Positions 1 through 7,926 of a DNA stretch of 64,000 bases are shown here, piece by piece. Numbering within the stretch: the first letter of the stretch is position 1; each line of letters begins with the position of its first letter. The translations under genes were made by a program, and so were the position numbers. The stretch is from Rhizobium sp. SG_E_25_P2 (lineage in GTDB: Bacteria > Pseudomonadota > Alphaproteobacteria > Rhizobiales > Rhizobiaceae): NCBI RefSeq assembly GCF_029892285.1, contig NZ_JARXVM010000018.1, positions 61,037 through 125,036 on the forward strand, written 5' to 3'. Below the pieces are notes generated by a model, which saw only the letters and a program-made list of their open reading frames with translations, did no database searches and was not told the origin of the DNA.

Positions 1-1
1 G

Positions 2-808
2 CTCATCGTTCTGGTCTATTCTTTCCTGACGCCGGGCGAATATGGCGACGTGGAGTGGACATTCTCGACCGAATCCTGGGTCGGCGTAGTTCTGCAACGG
101 GACATTTTCGACGATACGCTGACCATCGCTGATGCCCATGTGTCGATCTTCCTGCGCTCGGTGCAATTGTCGGTGCTGACAACGCTGCTGACGCTGTTTC
201 TGGGCTTCCCGACCGCCTATTTCATCGCCACGCGCCCGGCGAGCAGCCGTGATCTCTGGGTGTTTGCGATCACCATCCCGTTCTGGACCAATCTGCTCAT
301 CCGCACCTTTGCGATGCTGGAGGTGATCCGCAATCAGGGCCTCATCAACACTCTGCTGATGAAGTTCGGAATCATCGGCTCGCCGATCCAGATGCTGTTT
401 ACCGACGGCGCGATTCTTGCCGGCATGGTCTATGTCTATCTGCCGCTGATGGTGCTGCCGCTCTACGCCAGTATGGAGAAGATCGATTTCCGGCTGGTGG
501 AAGCGGGATACGATCTCTATGCCACGCCGTTCAACGTGCTCCGGCGGATCATTATTCCGCTGGTCAAACCGGGAATGATTGCGGGCTCCATTCTGGTCTT
601 CATCCCCTCGCTTGGGGCCTATGTGACGCCCTCCATCCTTGGCGGCGGCAAGAACCTGATGCTCGGCAACCTGATCGAACTGCAATTCGGCCAAGGGCGT
701 AACTGGCCTCTTGGCGCGGCGCTGTCCATCGTGATGATGGCGCTGGTGATGGTTGCGCTGATCGCCTATGTCAGAAATTCAGGCTCGATGGAGAAGAGCC
801 ATGGCTAA
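2..808 (+). CDS. potB: Polyamine ABC transporter permease, PotB-like (5' end outside window)
   Basis: Inner-membrane permease of a spermidine/putrescine-type importer. The reading frame is open from the first bases of the window, so the true start lies upstream; a GTG at position 50 is internal. At least six hydrophobic segments are visible, and the cytoplasmic loop EAGYDLYATPFNVLRRIIIP is the EAA loop that docks on the ATPase. The gene overlaps the next permease by 8 bp. The pot assignment rests on gene order (two permeases then a PotD-type binding protein) and on the acetylpolyamine hydrolase behind it. The exact polyamine is not decidable from sequence, and the ATPase gene must lie outside the window. 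Confidence 0.88.
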   Translation, partial: LIVLVYSFLTPGEYGDVEWTFSTESWVGVVLQRDIFDDTLTIADAHVSIFLRSVQLSVLTTLLTLFLGFPTAYFIATRPASSRDLWVFAITIPFWTNLLIRTFAMLEVIRNQGLINTLLMKFGIIGSPIQMLFTDGAILAGMVYVYLPLMVLPLYASMEKIDFRLVEAGYDLYATPFNVLRRIIIPLVKPGMIAGSILVFIPSLGAYVTPSILGGGKNLMLGNLIELQFGQGRNWPLGAALSIVMMALVMVALIAYVRNSGSMEKSHG

Positions 809-1607
809 CCGGCTGTTTGACGTTCGCCGCCAGCGTGGCTTCACCACGATCGCCTTGTTCTCCTTCTTCGCGCTCTATGTGCCGATCGCGGTGCTGGTCG
901 TGTTTTCCTTCAACGCCGGTGAAAGCATCTCCGAATGGGGTGGTTTTTCGCTGGATTGGTATCGGTCCGCGCTTGGCAATATCCAGGTGATCGAGGCGGC
1001 GGGGCGCTCCTTCCAGATCGCGACCGTCGCGGGTCTTGTCGCAACCGCCGTGGCGACGCTTGCCGCCGTGGCCATGACCCGCACCGCGCCCTATCGCGGC
1101 ATGACAGCGAAATACGCCTTCCTCAACCTGCCGCTGATGGTGCCTGAAATCGTCACGGCCGTGGCGCTGTTGATTTTCTTCTCGCGGCTCAAGATGTGGA
1201 CCGGCTATTCCGGCATGGGCTATCTGATCGCCGCGCATACGGCCTTCTGCGTGCCCTTCGCCTATCTGCCGGTGCGCGCCCGACTTGAAAGCATGGACAC
1301 CACGCTCGAGCGGGCGGCGGCGGATCTCTATGCGACGCCGGTCAAGGCCTTCCGCTACATCACACTGCCGCTGCTCTGGCCGGGCATCATCGCGGGCTTC
1401 ATGCTGGCCTTCGTGATCTCGCTTGACGACGTCGTGATCACCGAATTCGTCAAATCCGGCGGGCAGGATACGCTGCCGACCTATATGCTCGGCCAGATCC
1501 GCCGCGGCACGACGCCTGAGGTCAACGCCATTTCCACGATGTTCCTGCTGCTGTCCTTGGTGGCGGTGACCATCTTCTTCTTCATCAACAGAAAACGCAG
1601 TTCATAA
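801..1607 (+). CDS. potC: Polyamine ABC transporter permease, PotC-like
   Basis: Second inner-membrane permease of the same importer, about 268 aa with six predicted membrane helices. The EAA loop reads ERAAADLYATPVKAFRYITL, followed by LPLLWPGIIAGFMLAF, typical of PotC. I chose ATG 801 because a GGAGAAG ribosome site sits just upstream; an in-frame ATG at 768 has no such site and would lengthen the overlap with potB. The conserved SLDDVVITEFVKSGG segment near the C-terminus is characteristic of PotC permeases. The binding-protein gene starts 15 bp downstream, so the genes are almost certainly cotranscribed. Confidence 0.9.
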   Translation: MANRLFDVRRQRGFTTIALFSFFALYVPIAVLVVFSFNAGESISEWGGFSLDWYRSALGNIQVIEAAGRSFQIATVAGLVATAVATLAAVAMTRTAPYRGMTAKYAFLNLPLMVPEIVTAVALLIFFSRLKMWTGYSGMGYLIAAHTAFCVPFAYLPVRARLESMDTTLERAAADLYATPVKAFRYITLPLLWPGIIAGFMLAFVISLDDVVITEFVKSGGQDTLPTYMLGQIRRGTTPEVNAISTMFLLLSLVAVTIFFFINRKRSS

Positions 1608-1622
1608 AGGAAGGGAACCAAG

Positions 1623-2657
1623 ATGACACTGGGACGGAAAATGCTGGCGGGCTTCGCCATGCTGATGGCGTCGGCGAGCTTTGCCCATGCCGACGGAGAA
1701 TTGCACATCTACAACTGGGGCAACTACACCAGCCCCGAACTGATCAAGAAATTCGAGACGACGTATAACGTCAAAGTCACCATCACTGACTACGACTCCA
1801 ACGACACCGCGCTTGCCAAGGTGCGCCAGGGCGGCACCGGCTTCGACATCGCCGTGCCCAGCCAGAGCCACCTGCCGATCTGGATCAAGGAAGGCCTGAT
1901 CCAGGAAACCGATCCCGGCAAGATGGAGAACGCCAAGAACATTTCTCCCGAATGGGCCAATCCGGACTTCGACCCCGAGCGCAAATATTCGGTTCCGTGG
2001 CAGTGGGGTTCGGTTGGCGTGGTGGTCAACACCGACGTCTACAAGGGTGCGGCTGACAGCTGGGGAATTCTGTTCGATCCGCCGGAAGAGCTGAAGGGCA
2101 AGATCAACATCGTGCCGGAAATGTCCGACGTCTTGTATGCGGCTATCGCATACAATGGCGGTAAGCTCTGCGAAACCGACAAGGCGATCTTGAAAAAGGC
2201 CCGCGACACGCTGGTCAAGGCCAAGCCGAACTGGGTGGCGATGGAATACAACACCATCGAAAAGATGACGGCGGGCGATTTCGCCGCCACTTCGGACTGG
2301 AACGGTTCGGCGCTGCGCCAGCGGCTCGCCAAGCCGAACATCCATTATTTCTATCCGAAGGAAGGCATCACCTTCTGGTCCGACAACGTCGTCGTGCTGA
2401 AGGAAGCCAAGAATGTTGAAAACGCCAAGCTGTTCCAGAACTTCATCATGGATCCGGAAAATGCGGCGATGATCTCGGCCTTTGCGCGCTATTCCAACGG
2501 CATCGCTGGCTCCGACAAGTTCATGCCCGCCGACATGAAGGGCGCCCCCGAACTCAACCCGCCGGCCGAAGTAAAGGCCAAGGCCGAGTTTATGAAACTC
2601 TGCGATCCCGCCACGCAGGATCTCTACACCAAGATCTGGACCGAACTGCAGAAGTAA
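1623..2657 (+). CDS. potD: Periplasmic polyamine-binding protein, PotD/PotF-like
   Basis: Extracytoplasmic binding protein of the polyamine importer, 344 aa, normal family length. Residues 1-23 form a signal peptide ending SFAHA before DGELHIYNWGNY, and the mature start LHIYNWGNYTSP is the PotD/PotF signature. YDSNDTALAKVRQGGTGFDI and VPWQWGSVGVVVNTD are family blocks lining the ligand cleft. It lies 15 bp after potC and is followed by a strong hairpin. Ligand could be putrescine, spermidine or a related amine. Confidence 0.9.
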   Translation: MTLGRKMLAGFAMLMASASFAHADGELHIYNWGNYTSPELIKKFETTYNVKVTITDYDSNDTALAKVRQGGTGFDIAVPSQSHLPIWIKEGLIQETDPGKMENAKNISPEWANPDFDPERKYSVPWQWGSVGVVVNTDVYKGAADSWGILFDPPEELKGKINIVPEMSDVLYAAIAYNGGKLCETDKAILKKARDTLVKAKPNWVAMEYNTIEKMTAGDFAATSDWNGSALRQRLAKPNIHYFYPKEGITFWSDNVVVLKEAKNVENAKLFQNFIMDPENAAMISAFARYSNGIAGSDKFMPADMKGAPELNPPAEVKAKAEFMKLCDPATQDLYTKIWTELQK

Positions 2658-2674
2658 GGTCCGACTCATCATCG

Positions 2675-2700
2675 CCCGCCGCGGCAAAGGTCGCGGCGGG
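2675..2700 (+). terminator. Hairpin after potD (attenuator or mRNA-stabilising stem)
   Basis: Perfect 9-bp inverted repeat CCCGCCGCG / CGCGGCGGG with an 8-nt loop, 17 bp after the potD stop. The following bases (tatttgattc) are only weakly U-rich, so it may protect the 3' end of potD mRNA or reduce transcription of the amidohydrolase rather than end all transcription. Confidence 0.5.
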
Positions 2701-2726
2701 TATTTGATTCAACGGAATTCCGCGCC

Positions 2727-3758
2727 ATGAAAACGATTTTCTCGCCCCGTCATCTGGGTCACGCCAACAATCTGGAACTCGTCGCCGGCGCTATCGTGCC
2801 CGCCTTCGAGATGCCCTCGCGGGCACAGTTCATCCATGAACGCATCCTGGACGTCGGGCTCGGCCCGATCCTCGGTCCGGACGATTACACGCTCGACACC
2901 GCCGCCCGTGTCCATCGTAAGGACTTTCTCGACTTCCTGCCGACCGTCTATCCGCGGTGGAAAGAGGCCGGGCGCGACGGCACGGCGCTGCCCTTCACCT
3001 GGCCGACGCGCGGTCTTCGCGGCGATGTCGTGCCTGATTTCATCGACGGCGCGCTCGGCTATTACTCCTTCGACGCCGGTATCGGCATGGTCGAAGGCTC
3101 GTGGGATGCGATCAAGTCGTCGCATGACGTGGCGCTGACGGCGGCCGCGTTGGTCAAGGGCGGCGAGAAGGCGGCGTATGCACTCTGCCGTCCGCCGGGC
3201 CATCACGCCGGCGCGGGTTTCATGGGCGGCTATTGCTTCATCAACAACGCCGCCGTCGCCGCGCAGTGGTTCCTCGATCAGGGCGCGTCGCGGGTGTCGA
3301 TCCTTGATGTCGACTATCACCACGGCAATGGCACGCAAGAGATCTTCTACCGTCGCAAGGATGTGCAGGTCATCAACTTCCACGCCGATCCGATGCAGGA
3401 ATATCCCTATTTCCTCGGCCACAAGGACGAGATTGGCGAAGGCGAGGGCGAGGGATTCAACCTCAACTATCCCATGCGTTGGGGCACGACGTTCGACGTC
3501 TGGAACGAGGCGCTGGAAGACGGTTGCCGCAAGCTCGCCGACTATGCGCCCGACGTCGTGGTCGTCTCGCTCGGGGTCGATACATTCGAGAAGGACCCGA
3601 TCAGCAAGTTCAAGCTGACGACCGAGGACTTCCCCAAGATCGGCGCGCGTATCGCCAGGCTCGGCCTGCCGACGCTCTTCGTCCAGGAAGGCGGCTATGC
3701 AGTGGCCGATATTGGCGTCAACGCCGTGGGCGTGCTGCAGGGTTTTGAGGACGCATAA
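2727..3758 (+). CDS. Acetylpolyamine amidohydrolase (histone-deacetylase superfamily)
   Basis: Predicted zinc amidohydrolase that removes acetyl groups from acetylated polyamines, 343 aa. Class II HDAC-fold motifs: PPGHHAGAGFMGGYCFINNAA (His-His pair and Cys-containing loop), DVDYHHGNGTQEIF (Asp and His zinc ligands) and SLGVDTFEKDP (third zinc Asp). The insert around residues 85-115 and the overall length fit bacterial acetylpolyamine amidohydrolases such as AphA, not eukaryotic-type deacetylases. It directly follows the polyamine importer, implying import then deacetylation. Start ATG 2727 follows a weak gcgcc context. A broader deacylase role cannot be excluded. Confidence 0.87.
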   Translation: MKTIFSPRHLGHANNLELVAGAIVPAFEMPSRAQFIHERILDVGLGPILGPDDYTLDTAARVHRKDFLDFLPTVYPRWKEAGRDGTALPFTWPTRGLRGDVVPDFIDGALGYYSFDAGIGMVEGSWDAIKSSHDVALTAAALVKGGEKAAYALCRPPGHHAGAGFMGGYCFINNAAVAAQWFLDQGASRVSILDVDYHHGNGTQEIFYRRKDVQVINFHADPMQEYPYFLGHKDEIGEGEGEGFNLNYPMRWGTTFDVWNEALEDGCRKLADYAPDVVVVSLGVDTFEKDPISKFKLTTEDFPKIGARIARLGLPTLFVQEGGYAVADIGVNAVGVLQGFEDA

Positions 3759-3764
3759 GATCGT

Positions 3765-3795
3765 GGGCTGGCTCGCGCCGGCCCTTCTTATCTTT
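3765..3795 (+). terminator. Terminator after the polyamine operon
   Basis: Stem GGGCTGG / CCGGCCC (one G-U pair) with a 6-nt loop at 3765-3784, followed by the pyrimidine-rich ttcttatcttt. It lies 7 bp after the amidohydrolase stop and before the unrelated Amt fusion. Confidence 0.55.
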
Positions 3796-3908
3796 GACTG
3801 TTCTAAATTTCGCAGAAGTATCAGCGGGATAATGCGGGGATGAACCAAAATGAAACGATAATTTAATGTCGTAGGGCTAGTTTTCGCCGGACCATACCGG
3901 GATGGCAC

Positions 3909-6900
3909 ATGTACAGAGTTCTTTTTTCGCGTCGCCTGTTTGCAGTTTTTCCTCTGTTCGCCGCCGTCATGTGGAGCGGGCCGGCTCTTGCGGCGGGCGA
4001 GGACGTCATGTCCTACAAGGCGCAGATCGACCTGACATGGTTGATGACGGCCTCTTCGCTGGTCATGATGATGCAGGTCGGATTCCTGCTTCTTGAAGCC
4101 GGCATGGTCCGCTCAAAGAACTCGATCAATGTCGCGCAGAAGAATCTGCTCGATTTCGTCTTCGGCATCGTCGCTTTCGCATCCGTCGGCTTCATGATCG
4201 CTTTCGCGCCATCGGCAGCCGGGTTGATCGGGTTTAGCAACGACTTTTTGATGCTCGGAGACCTGGATTCTTGGGAAGCAGGTTTCTTTGTTTTCCAAGT
4301 GATGTTCTGCGGCACAGCGGCCACAATTGTCTCGGGCGCTGTGGCGGAGCGGATGAAGCTCAGCGCCTATGTCGCCGGGTCCATCTTCATGTCGGCGGTG
4401 ATCTATCCGGTCTTCGTGCATTGGGCCTGGGGCAGTGCGCTCGCGCCAAACTCCGGAGCTTTTCTTTCCAATCTCGGCTTTGTCGATTTCGCCGGCTCGA
4501 CCGTGGTCCATGCGACCGGCGGCTGGGTGTCGCTGGCCGCCTGCCTGGTGATCGGCGCGCGCCGTAACCGGTTTCTGGAAAACGGCGAAATCACCCGCAT
4601 TTCCGGCCATAGCCCCGTTCTGTCGACCACCGGCGCGTTTCTGCTGTTCTTTGGCTGGCTGGGTTTCAATGGCGGCTCGACGCTGCGAATGAGCGCTGAC
4701 GTGCCGATGATCATCCTCAACACCGTTTTGGCGGGTGGCATGGGCGCGTCCGTCGGCTATGTCATGGGGCTGCGCAACGGCGTGATCCTGCCCGAAAAAT
4801 CGTTCACCGGCATGTTGGGCGGCCTCGTCGCGGTCACCGCCGGATGTCATATCCTCACCCCATCGGGCGCGCTCGCCATCGGCGCCGTCGGCGCGGCGGC
4901 GGCTATCTATAGCGTCCATGCGATTGAGCGCTATCTGCGCATCGACGACGCGGTGGGGGCCGTGGGCGTCCATGCGGTGGCCGGATTGGTCGGCACGCTG
5001 CTGCTGGCTTTTCTCGCGCCTGTAGACAATCTGCCGAATGGCGGTCGTTGGGCGCAGTTCGAAATTCAGCTGCTCGGCTCAGCCATCAATTTTGTCTGGG
5101 CGTTTTCGATGGGCTACGCCTTTTTCTGGCTGCTCGACAAAGTCTCGCCAATCCGCGTGAGCCCAGAGGCGGAAGATATCGGCCTCAATGTCGCCGAACA
5201 TGACACCCGTCTGGGCGTCGGCCATGTCGAGACGGCGTTGACGGACCTGCTCAATGGCTCCGGCAATCTCAAGCACAGACTTCCCGACGACAATGGCGGC
5301 GAGGCCGAGACGCTGACGGGCCTGTTCAACAGGCTGATGGATACGCTGGAGGCGCGCGAAAAAGAGCGGCTCGAAGTGGAGCACGCCAAGCGCGACCTTC
5401 AGGAGGCCGATCGCGTGGCGGCGCTGGCCAACGCCGCGCTCGAAGCCATTCTCGTTCATATCGGCGGCACGATCGTCGACGCCAATGACCAGTTCAGCAA
5501 GCTTTTCGGCGGTCCCCGTCATGAGGTGATCGGCCGAGGCCTGCTGGATTTCGTCACATCCGAAGAGGCCGAACGCTTGAAGCCGCGCCTGGGCGCCCAG
5601 GGTGAGCAGACGTTTGAAACCATGATGGTCAGCGCGGACGGCGAACATATTCCGATCGAGGTGCGCAGCCGCAGCATTTTCTACCGCGCCAAACCGGCTC
5701 GCGTGGTCTGCATCATCGATCTCCGGGAGCGCAAGGCCGCTGAACAACGCATTCGCTACATGGCGCAGCACGACCCGCTGACCGGACTGCCCAATCGCGT
5801 GCTGTTCAATGAGGAACTGGCGCGACGCACCGCGTCTTCGGAGCAGGGCGCGTCGCACGCGCTCGCGCTGGTGGATATCGACCACTTCAAGGACATCAAC
5901 GATGTCTACGGGCATCAGGCGGGCGACAAGGTGATCTGCGAGGTGTCGCGCCGTCTGAGCGAGGTCTCCGGCGCCCATACGATGGTCGCCCGACTCGGCG
6001 GCGATGAATTTGCCGTCATCATCCTCAATGCCGCCTTCGAAAATCAGTTGACCGATCTTGGCCTGCGGCTGGTGCGCGCCTTCCGCACGCCTGTCGACAT
6101 TGGCGGCGGCGTCGCCTGCCCTGTCAGCGTCAGCATCGGCATGGCGCGCTGCCCCGACCATGCGGAAAAGCCGGATGACCTGATCGCGCTGGCGGACATT
6201 GCGCTTTACGAATCCAAGAATGCTGGTCGGAACAGATGGACCATCTTCCGGCCCGGTATGAACGAATTGACCGAAAAGCGACGGGAACTGGAAGCCAAGC
6301 TCGCCCAGGCGCTGGAGCGCCGGGAGTTCGAACTCTATCTTCAACCGCGCGTGGATACGCTCAGCGCCTCGATATCCGGCTATGAAGCGCTCCTGCGCTG
6401 GCGCGACGCTGACGGCCAGATGATCAGCCCAACGGACTTCATTCCGGTAGCCGAAGCCTCCGGCCTGATCGTGCCGATCGGCCTATGGGTCGTTTCCGAA
6501 GCCTGCCGGTTGCTTGCCGAGCAACTGCCCGAGGGAAAGCTGAGCATCAATGTCTCGCCGTTGCAGTTCCGCCAGCCGGGATTCGTCGATTCGCTTGTCG
6601 CGATCGTCGACCGGGCGGGCGTCTCGACAGACCGGCTGGAACTGGAAATCACCGAAAGCGTGCTGATCGACGACGACGCCCGCGCGCTGGCTATCCTGCA
6701 GGATCTCAAACGCAAGGGCTTTGAAATCGCCCTCGATGATTTCGGCACCGGCTATTCGTCGTTGTCCTATCTCAGCCGGTTTCCCTTCGATACGATCAAG
6801 ATCGACCGCAGTTTCGTCGCCAATCTCGATGAAGCCGAAAGCTCGGGGGTCATCATCCGCACCATCGCAGCCCTCGGGCGCGGCCTGGGCATGACCTTGG

Positions 6901-7148
6901 TCGCCGAAGGCGTCGAAACCATCGAAGCCGCCCGTTTCCTGACCCAGATCGGCTGCCATGAATTGCAGGGCTTCCTGCTCGGCAAGCCAGTGGCCGCCGA
7001 ATCGCGCGCAAAAGGCGTCGACGCCGATGTGGCCGAGGTGATTTTGTCCGCCGCGAGCGCCGCCTCCACCTTCACCCAGGACCTCAAGGACGCGGCCGAC
7101 CGGCTGAAACTCGCGGGCTCGGAGATCTCGTTCCAGAAAACCGCATGA
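3909..7148 (+). CDS. Ammonium channel fused to PAS-GGDEF-EAL (Amt sensor for cyclic-di-GMP turnover)
   Basis: A 1079-aa membrane protein. Residues 1-28 are a signal-like segment ending in ALAAG. About 35-415 form an Amt/Rh channel: MMMQVGFLLLEAGMVRSKN, VDFAGSTVVHATGGW and GAVGVHAVAGLVGTL carry the two pore histidines. A linker of about 80 aa with coiled-coil character (EAREKERLEVEHAKRDLQEA) leads to a PAS domain (about 500-610), GGDEF from HDPLTGLPNR (about 617) with intact RLGGDEF near 695, and EAL from about 800 with EALLRW, LEITESVL, DDFGTGYSS and VAEGVET. Both enzyme sites look intact. It probably links ammonium to c-di-GMP level, either as transporter or receptor. It is monocistronic, with no glnK nearby. 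Amt fusions to signalling domains are known; which activity dominates here is not. Confidence 0.92.
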   Translation: MYRVLFSRRLFAVFPLFAAVMWSGPALAAGEDVMSYKAQIDLTWLMTASSLVMMMQVGFLLLEAGMVRSKNSINVAQKNLLDFVFGIVAFASVGFMIAFAPSAAGLIGFSNDFLMLGDLDSWEAGFFVFQVMFCGTAATIVSGAVAERMKLSAYVAGSIFMSAVIYPVFVHWAWGSALAPNSGAFLSNLGFVDFAGSTVVHATGGWVSLAACLVIGARRNRFLENGEITRISGHSPVLSTTGAFLLFFGWLGFNGGSTLRMSADVPMIILNTVLAGGMGASVGYVMGLRNGVILPEKSFTGMLGGLVAVTAGCHILTPSGALAIGAVGAAAAIYSVHAIERYLRIDDAVGAVGVHAVAGLVGTLLLAFLAPVDNLPNGGRWAQFEIQLLGSAINFVWAFSMGYAFFWLLDKVSPIRVSPEAEDIGLNVAEHDTRLGVGHVETALTDLLNGSGNLKHRLPDDNGGEAETLTGLFNRLMDTLEAREKERLEVEHAKRDLQEADRVAALANAALEAILVHIGGTIVDANDQFSKLFGGPRHEVIGRGLLDFVTSEEAERLKPRLGAQGEQTFETMMVSADGEHIPIEVRSRSIFYRAKPARVVCIIDLRERKAAEQRIRYMAQHDPLTGLPNRVLFNEELARRTASSEQGASHALALVDIDHFKDINDVYGHQAGDKVICEVSRRLSEVSGAHTMVARLGGDEFAVIILNAAFENQLTDLGLRLVRAFRTPVDIGGGVACPVSVSIGMARCPDHAEKPDDLIALADIALYESKNAGRNRWTIFRPGMNELTEKRRELEAKLAQALERREFELYLQPRVDTLSASISGYEALLRWRDADGQMISPTDFIPVAEASGLIVPIGLWVVSEACRLLAEQLPEGKLSINVSPLQFRQPGFVDSLVAIVDRAGVSTDRLELEITESVLIDDDARALAILQDLKRKGFEIALDDFGTGYSSLSYLSRFPFDTIKIDRSFVANLDEAESSGVIIRTIAALGRGLGMTLVAEGVETIEAARFLTQIGCHELQGFLLGKPVAAESRAKGVDADVAEVILSAASAASTFTQDLKDAADRLKLAGSEISFQKTA

Positions 7149-7241
7149 TAACAATGCCGGCGCTTGCATTCCCCTGGCAAAGCTGTTAGAGGCTGCGCAC
7201 CGCAAACGAGAAGCGAGCTCCGGCTGGTTTTTCAACAGGAT

Positions 7242-7316
7242 GGGCGTGTAGCTCAGCGGGAGAGCACTTCGTTCACACCGAAGGGGTCACAGGTTCGATC
7301 CCTGTCACGCCCACCA
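7242..7316 (+). tRNA. tRNA-Val (anticodon CAC)
   Basis: A 75-nt cloverleaf: acceptor GGGCGTG / CACGCCC, D-stem GCTC / GAGC, anticodon stem CTTCG / CGAAG around loop TTCACAC (anticodon CAC, reading GTG), T-stem ACAGG / CCTGT with TTCGATC loop, discriminator A and encoded CCA at 7314-7316. All stems pair perfectly. Confidence 0.97.
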
Positions 7317-7731
7317 TCCTTCTAAAAACCACTTTCAACCGATTGATTTCTTCGCACCTTTTTTAAGGTGCGGGATTTTGGGATCTGGGTGCGGGATTTT
7401 GGTGGCCGCTGTTGCTTTGCGCATGATGGCGGTGTTCTGGACCGATGACATCGAGCGTGAAGCCGACCGGGGATTGATGGTCATTGTCTTCTTGACGTCG
7501 GTCGTCGCGCCCGCGCAGGTTTTCAAAAAAGCAGGCTGTCGACAGGATGTTCGGGGCGCAAGCCGTGTCGAGCGGTGAGCGGCGGTCGATAGGATTGTCC
7601 CGTTTCCTTTGCCGGGCTCGCGCCTTCGGGCCTCTCCTTATCTTTTCTTTACCTGCGCCTCGGTTCTTCCCAATCGAAGCCTGACCCGAAACGCCGTTAA
7701 TCCTGTCGTCCTATCAACAGGAGAACCGGAT
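7317..7731. other. Non-coding stretch between tRNA-Val and the kdp operon
   Basis: No convincing gene. It holds a perfect inverted repeat CGCACCTT-tttt-AAGGTGCG at 7353-7372, which may end the tRNA transcript although no U-run follows. A 15-bp direct repeat GGTGCGGGATTTTGG occurs at 7367-7381 and again at 7388-7402. The kdp promoter and any KdpE site should lie in the last 200 bp, but I cannot pick out a reliable operator. Short frames on both strands here lack ribosome sites and family features. Confidence 0.5.
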
Positions 7732-7815
7732 ATGTCCGACCTCATCTTTATCGCGCTCGGTTGCGGGGCGCTTTTTGTGCTTGCGCTTTATGCTCGCGCG
7801 CTCGATCGGCTGTGA
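7732..7815 (+). CDS. 27-aa single-helix membrane peptide at the head of the kdp operon
   Basis: ATG 7732 has a good CAGGAGAA ribosome site 6-7 nt upstream. The peptide begins MSDLIFIALGCGALFVL and ends ALYARALDRL: one membrane helix then a short basic tail. It ends 11 bp before kdpF, which has its own ribosome site. From memory, similar tiny ORFs of the form (M)-acidic-IFIAL...YxRAxxRL precede kdpF in various bacteria, so I regard it as a real Kdp-associated peptide. Function unknown; stabilising the KdpFABC complex is an inference. Confidence 0.7.
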   Translation: MSDLIFIALGCGALFVLALYARALDRL

Positions 7816-7826
7816 GGGAGGCGAAT

Positions 7827-7913
7827 ATGCTAGAACCTCTCTTCGGCCTTCTCGTCGCTGTCGCCCTTGGCGTCTATCTCGTCGTGACGCTTCTGCGTCC
7901 CGAGCGTTTCTGA
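7827..7913 (+). CDS. kdpF: KdpF, small subunit of the K+-transporting ATPase
   Basis: A 28-aa single-span peptide: begins [18 protein letters not shown] and ends TLLRPERF, matching the KdpF pattern (LEPLLG...[12 protein letters not shown]). KdpF stabilises the KdpFABC complex in the membrane. Ribosome site GGGAGG lies 6 nt upstream. kdpA starts 13 bp after the stop. Confidence 0.93.
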   Translation: MLEPLFGLLVAVALGVYLVVTLLRPERF

Positions 7914-7926
7914 TCGGGAGCGCATC

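Noticed and set aside
7242..7316. tRNA-Val as integration site of a genomic island
   Set aside because: No integrase, no repeat of the tRNA 3' end seen in the window, and conserved housekeeping genes (kdp) follow.
7335..7578. Short frames on both strands after tRNA-Val
   Set aside because: No ribosome sites; the minus-strand frame runs through the repeated GGTGCGGGATTTTGG.
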